From: Sphingobacterium populi | Lineage (GTDB): Bacteria; Bacteroidota; Bacteroidia; Sphingobacteriales; Sphingobacteriaceae | DNA length: 64,000 nt | Assembly (NCBI RefSeq): GCF_001586775.1 | Contig: NZ_LQXS01000001.1 | Location: forward strand, 992,001 to 1,056,000 | Direction of reading: 5' to 3' | In this document: in pieces, positions 60,654-64,000 of the stretch | How positions within the stretch are numbered: position 1 is the stretch's first letter | Layout of the letters: each line of letters begins with the position of its first letter | Translations under genes and position numbers: made by a program | The notes under the pieces: model-generated | The model's database searches: none | Told to the model about the DNA's origin: nothing | The model's input: only the letters and a program-made list of their open reading frames with translations

Positions 60654-62348
60654 ATGATGAACATTATCACGAGATTATGCACCAAAGTCGTTATCGCGCT
60701 TATAGCTGCTCTACCTTTCATAGGTTGTGTCAAATACGAGGCACGTATATTTGACGTCGACAAACCACAAAGTATATTTGATCAAGAAGCCTTAGACGCA
60801 CTCGTTACATTGCGATCCGTAACCGGTACTGATCCAGCATCTCATCCTACTTTAGGAGCAGAAATCGCTCTTTCAGCCGTCGGAGCCAACCACTCCCTAT
60901 ACCGCTTAATGCAAGAGCATATGAATGAAATAAGTATAACTACTTCTGTGTATCCTGTCAATGTATTTAATGCAGAAGGAAGTGCCAACTTAACAGCGCT
61001 ATCTCAGGCGTTGGAGCTCAATAGTCAGACCGAAAATCCGTTAAAAGTGCACTTCGGGCATTTGCTGTGGCACGAGAATCAGTTTTCGACCTTTTTAAAT
61101 AGTCTGATCGCTGATATTTATATTCCGGGCGAAAGCGGCACCGATGTAGTGCATGATTTTGAAGACGACGAACTAGGTCATTCATTCCCGATGATCGGAT
61201 CGGGAAGTAATGCAGTGGTCAATGATCCAAACGGAGAAACCGGCAAGGTACTCAACATTAAAGGTCCACAAACTTTTCCACAAATAAGGATAAACCTTCC
61301 CGAAGGTCGCACGGTCGGAGATTATAAAAACGTTATGATCGATTTTAAGGGAGATGGCTGCTGTGGTTACTATGGAGCAGGTATGCGACTGGGCATTAGT
61401 GCTGAAGCGGAGGACGTAAACTTAGGTCAGTATGGTAGTCCAGCCAGCTTCGGGATTACGATAAACAGTTGGGGACGCGGCTTGATTAATCTTCCTCTGG
61501 CTAATCTCAACCTTACTTCAGATCAAAAAGCGTGGACTAGTTTTGTATTAACAATAGGTTCCGCTACCGGTTCTGCCGATTATTATATGGATAATATCAA
61601 AATGGACTGGGAATTGGAAGGTCAAACAATCGTAAAGACGCCTGAAGAAAGAAAAACCATATTCACCACTGAATTAGAAAAATGGATAAATGCAACTGCA
61701 GAAGCAGGCAAAGACAAAGTAAGCTCTTGGAGCGTAGCCTATCAACCAATAGATGACACCGATCCTAGCCAATTGCGCAGCGGAGTAGGCCGAGCATTAC
61801 CAGCGAACACATTTTATTGGCAAGATTATTTGGGTAAAGATTATGCCGCAATAGCGATAAAACAGCTACTACAGCAGGCAAATTCGCAAGATAAATTTTT
61901 TATTACCGAAACGAATCTCTTGAACAATAGTGCTAAACTCGAAGCTTTGATGGATTTTATTCAACATACCGAAAAGCAAGGTGCGCCCATACATGGCATT
62001 GTCTCTGAGTTGGATCTTCAACTTAATAGTGACAAAAGTCATGTAGAAAACTTGTTTAAATCTTTGGCGGCAACCAATAAACTCATCAAAGTAGCAGTAC
62101 GCATCCAAACTGGAAATACAGTACAACAAACCACCAATGCGCAATATACGGAGCAAGAAAATATGTACAAATGGTTAGTGCAATCCTACATGGAGCATAT
62201 ACCGAGAGAAAGAAGAGCAGGGATACTATTTACCAGCCCAACGGATGCTGCCAATCAGACAGTGGCATCTGGCCTTTGGACAAACAATGCTGGCTACCAA
62301 CGCAAGCCGGCCTACCGCGGCGTATTGGAAGCATTACAAAACCAATAA
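60654..62348 (+). CDS. GH10-fold lipoprotein with lost catalytic residues (probable glycan-binding pseudoenzyme)
   Basis: 564 residues from ATG 60654; an earlier in-frame ATG at 60597 would overlap the previous gene. The lipoprotein signal is LPFIGCVKYEA. The GH10 barrel is recognisable in order: VHFGHLLWHEN (family GHTLVWH), VSSWSVAYQPI (family WDVVNEA), GAPIHGI, IKVAVRIQTG (family ITELD) and KPAYRGVLEAL at the end. Between the first two blocks sits an inserted CBM-like beta-sandwich (about 165-325). The acid/base Glu is Gln364 and the nucleophile position is Ile484, so xylanase activity is not expected. Likely role: binding xylan at the cell surface next to SusD. Confidence 0.85.
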   Translation: MMNIITRLCTKVVIALIAALPFIGCVKYEARIFDVDKPQSIFDQEALDALVTLRSVTGTDPASHPTLGAEIALSAVGANHSLYRLMQEHMNEISITTSVYPVNVFNAEGSANLTALSQALELNSQTENPLKVHFGHLLWHENQFSTFLNSLIADIYIPGESGTDVVHDFEDDELGHSFPMIGSGSNAVVNDPNGETGKVLNIKGPQTFPQIRINLPEGRTVGDYKNVMIDFKGDGCCGYYGAGMRLGISAEAEDVNLGQYGSPASFGITINSWGRGLINLPLANLNLTSDQKAWTSFVLTIGSATGSADYYMDNIKMDWELEGQTIVKTPEERKTIFTTELEKWINATAEAGKDKVSSWSVAYQPIDDTDPSQLRSGVGRALPANTFYWQDYLGKDYAAIAIKQLLQQANSQDKFFITETNLLNNSAKLEALMDFIQHTEKQGAPIHGIVSELDLQLNSDKSHVENLFKSLAATNKLIKVAVRIQTGNTVQQTTNAQYTEQENMYKWLVQSYMEHIPRERRAGILFTSPTDAANQTVASGLWTNNAGYQRKPAYRGVLEALQNQ

Positions 62349-62355
62349 TCAAAAA

Positions 62356-62407
62356 TAAAAGATCAAGAAAGGGAAATATTTTTATATTTCCCTTTCTTGA
62401 TCTTTTA
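62356..62407. terminator. Perfect 24-bp hairpin between the GH10-like and esterase genes
   Basis: Arms 62356-62379 and 62384-62407 pair without a mismatch around a TTTT loop; the core is GATCAAGAAAGGGAAATAT. It starts 7 bases after the GH10-like stop. It can work on either strand and may end or attenuate the operon ahead of the esterase. Confidence 0.8.
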
Positions 62408-62430
62408 AATATAACATTAAATCTAACGCT

Positions 62431-63288
62431 ATGATATGCTCTCCAATTAAACATAAGCTAGGCCTCCTATTTGCAGGCATTATCGGCATCTGCACTGCGC
62501 AAGCTCAGGATCCAAATTTTCATATTTACCTCTGCTTTGGCCAATCTAATATGGAAGGACACGGGAAGTTTGAAGCGCAAGATACCGTGACAAACGCTCG
62601 CGTATTTTCCTTACAAGCTGTGGATTGTCCAGATCTTGAGCGAGCGCAAGGCAAATGGTATCTGGCTCAATCGCCCATCACACGATGCCATACGGGATTA
62701 ACACCGGCAGATTATTTTGGAAAAACTTTAGCACAAAATTCATCTGATGAGGTACGTATCGGAATTATTAATGTTGCTGTGGGCGGATGCCGGATCGAAC
62801 TATTTGATCGTGACAGCACTACTACCTACGTAAAAACAGCGCCCGACTGGATGAAAAGTGCCCTATCTGCCTATGGTAACGATCCTTATGAACACATGAT
62901 CTCTTTGGCAAAAATCGCTCAAGAATCTGGGGTGATAAAAGGTATATTATTACATCAAGGCGAATCCAATACCGGCGATCTGCACTGGCCGCGCAAAGTA
63001 AAACGAATCTATGACAACATTATAAATGACCTCCATTTGAGCTCTTCAGAAACTCCGCTTCTAGCTGGCGAACTCTTAACTGAAGAATTTGGCGGAAAAT
63101 GCGCGTCCATGAATGCCATTATCCAAACATTGCCGACGGTATTACCTGAAGCTATCGTCGTGAGTTCGGCGCAGTGTGAAGGCACTACAGATGGTTTGCA
63201 CTTTAGTCCCGCTGGCTATCGGCAGCTTGGTACGCAGTACGCAAAGGCATTGATGCACCATCGTGCTCGCTTTGAAAAGCAAAATTAA
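62431..63288 (+). CDS. CE6/SASA-type acetyl (xylan) esterase
   Basis: 285 residues, signal peptide ending TAQAQ near residue 26. An SGNH-like esterase of the sialate O-acetylesterase/CE6 group. The nucleophile Ser39 is in CFGQSNMEG, a second block is LLHQGESN, and Asp254/His257 are in DGLHFSPAGY. CE6 members remove acetyl groups from xylan, which matches a GH10-fold binding protein upstream. It is the only catalytic enzyme of this locus inside the window. A 24-bp hairpin separates it from the operon, and a terminator follows 60 bases after its stop. Confidence 0.88.
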   Translation: MICSPIKHKLGLLFAGIIGICTAQAQDPNFHIYLCFGQSNMEGHGKFEAQDTVTNARVFSLQAVDCPDLERAQGKWYLAQSPITRCHTGLTPADYFGKTLAQNSSDEVRIGIINVAVGGCRIELFDRDSTTTYVKTAPDWMKSALSAYGNDPYEHMISLAKIAQESGVIKGILLHQGESNTGDLHWPRKVKRIYDNIINDLHLSSSETPLLAGELLTEEFGGKCASMNAIIQTLPTVLPEAIVVSSAQCEGTTDGLHFSPAGYRQLGTQYAKALMHHRARFEKQN

Positions 63289-63348
63289 CGGTGGACTTCC
63301 ATTCTGGAATTTGAACTACTAGAAACTTGTAATCGATCTATCATTACG

Positions 63349-63398
63349 CACACAAAAAGAGCCTAGTCCGTATATGCAGACTAGGCTCTTTTTGTGTG
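63349..63398. terminator. Terminator after the esterase gene
   Basis: A perfect 20-bp inverted repeat (CACACAAAAAGAGCCTAGTC, arms 63349-63368 and 63379-63398) with a 10-base loop and a T-run inside the right arm. Confidence 0.85.
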
Positions 63399-63509
63399 TA
63401 ATTTCATTTTCTGTACTCGCCCTTCATTAATCAACTGAACAATAATTGTAAGAAGCAGCTGCCATCTATGCAGGGCGGGCATTCATCCTAAAGAAAAGAA
63501 TGAAGTACA

Positions 63510-63538
63510 ACCATTGCCCTTTTAAAAAAGGCAATGGT
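63510..63538 (-). terminator. Terminator of the right-edge SusD gene
   Basis: ACCATTGCC / GGCAATGGT with A/T pairing inside the loop, 8 bases past the minus-strand SusD stop. The convergent pair of hairpins isolates this locus from the esterase gene. Confidence 0.7.
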
Positions 63539-63545
63539 CATTACA

Positions 63546-64000
63546 TTAATCATATCCCGGATTTTGGTACGTGCCACGGTCTCCCTCCATAGCATCCAAC
63601 TGTCCCAAAGGAATTGGCCTCAAGTAATGAAAATTTTGTATATTTCGCTGAAAAGTAATAGGCGTTCTATCTCCTAAGTTGGGGCCGCAGATTACATAAC
63701 TAGATGCAATGTCGGTCCAAGTCTGAGTACGAACCAGATCGTGCCACCGGTATCCTTCACCGAAGTATTCTCGAGAACGCTCTGCTAAGATATATTCAAC
63801 CGTAATATCTGCCGGAGTAGCTGCAATCATAGCCGCACTATTGTCTTCCACTTTTTCGGTGTTGCCATTATTGTCCCAGCGCCATACGCCTGCACGCGCT
63901 CTGATCACATTAACCAATTCTCGTGCGGAGAAACCTGCTTTTATAGATGCACCTTTTACGGCGGCCTCAGCCGCCACCAAGTACAATTCCGAGAACTTTG
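63546..64000 (-). CDS. SusD/RagB lipoprotein, C-terminal part (partial)
   Basis: Open to the right edge of the window, so the N-terminus is missing; the frame is clear from the first codons (KFSELYLVAAEAA). It shows the SusD C-terminal block VEYILAERSREYFGEGYRWHDLVRTQTW and the conserved end LRPIPLGQLD...YQNPGYD. A further SusC/SusD locus therefore starts beyond the window, reading leftward. Its substrate is unknown. Confidence 0.93.
   Translation of the reverse strand, partial: KFSELYLVAAEAAVKGASIKAGFSARELVNVIRARAGVWRWDNNGNTEKVEDNSAAMIAATPADITVEYILAERSREYFGEGYRWHDLVRTQTWTDIASSYVICGPNLGDRTPITFQRNIQNFHYLRPIPLGQLDAMEGDRGTYQNPGYD

Noticed and set aside
60654..62348. Active GH10 endo-xylanase
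   Set aside because: Both catalytic Glu positions are replaced (Gln364, Ile484).

Overview
The window comes from a member of the Bacteroidota, most likely family Sphingobacteriaceae (Sphingobacterium or Pedobacter type). Reasons are the repeated SusC/SusD pairs, hybrid two-component systems (HTCS: periplasmic propeller, histidine kinase, receiver and AraC DNA-binding domain in one chain), lipoprotein and Sec signal peptides on nearly every enzyme, and TAnnTTTG-type promoters. The species assignment is inference. No tRNA, rRNA, insertion sequence, CRISPR array or phage gene was seen.

Region 1 (1-12.6 kb) is a polysaccharide utilization locus. It starts with the C-terminal end of an HTCS regulator. 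A convergent operon follows, SusC-SusD-DUF3823 lipoprotein-GH97 (8276 down to 623). Next come a GH43-type enzyme on the plus strand and a GH51-GH43 pair on the minus strand. The enzymes point to arabinose- and galactose-containing plant glycans.

Region 2 (12.7-15.2 kb) is a three-gene minus-strand operon unrelated to glycans: a cysteine-synthase-like PLP enzyme with a GTG start, an unrecognised protein with a possible permuted papain-like His/Cys arrangement, and a complete pyruvoyl aspartate 1-decarboxylase (panD). The coupling of these three is the least expected content of the window.

Region 3 (15.5-43.0 kb) is a large arabinogalactan-type locus. An operon of eight enzymes (31049 down to 15506) carries GH2, GH51, GH127/146, GH43, a tandem GH43-GH43, GH2, GH105 and DUF2264/GH154. 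Upstream are a SusC-SusD pair and a GH16-GH43 fusion that looks like an endo- plus exo-beta-1,3-galactanase in one chain. A complete HTCS (38891-43045) reads divergently. Its DNA-binding domain closely resembles that of the truncated HTCS at the left edge. A recurrent bipartite sequence of about 37 bp lies upstream of five transcription units in regions 1 and 3, which suggests that both loci answer to these sister regulators.

Region 4 (43.1-45.0 kb) holds a secreted amidohydrolase and a stretch of gene debris: a truncated NAD(P)-binding protein and a short divergent ORF.

Region 5 (45.0-63.3 kb) is a xylan-type locus. A second, different HTCS reads leftward. Across a long gene-free gap, SusC-SusD-SusC-SusD, a DUF1735-type lipoprotein, a GH10-fold lipoprotein that has lost its catalytic residues, and a CE6-type acetyl esterase read rightward. 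The second SusC carries a one-base frameshift. A further SusD is cut by the right edge.
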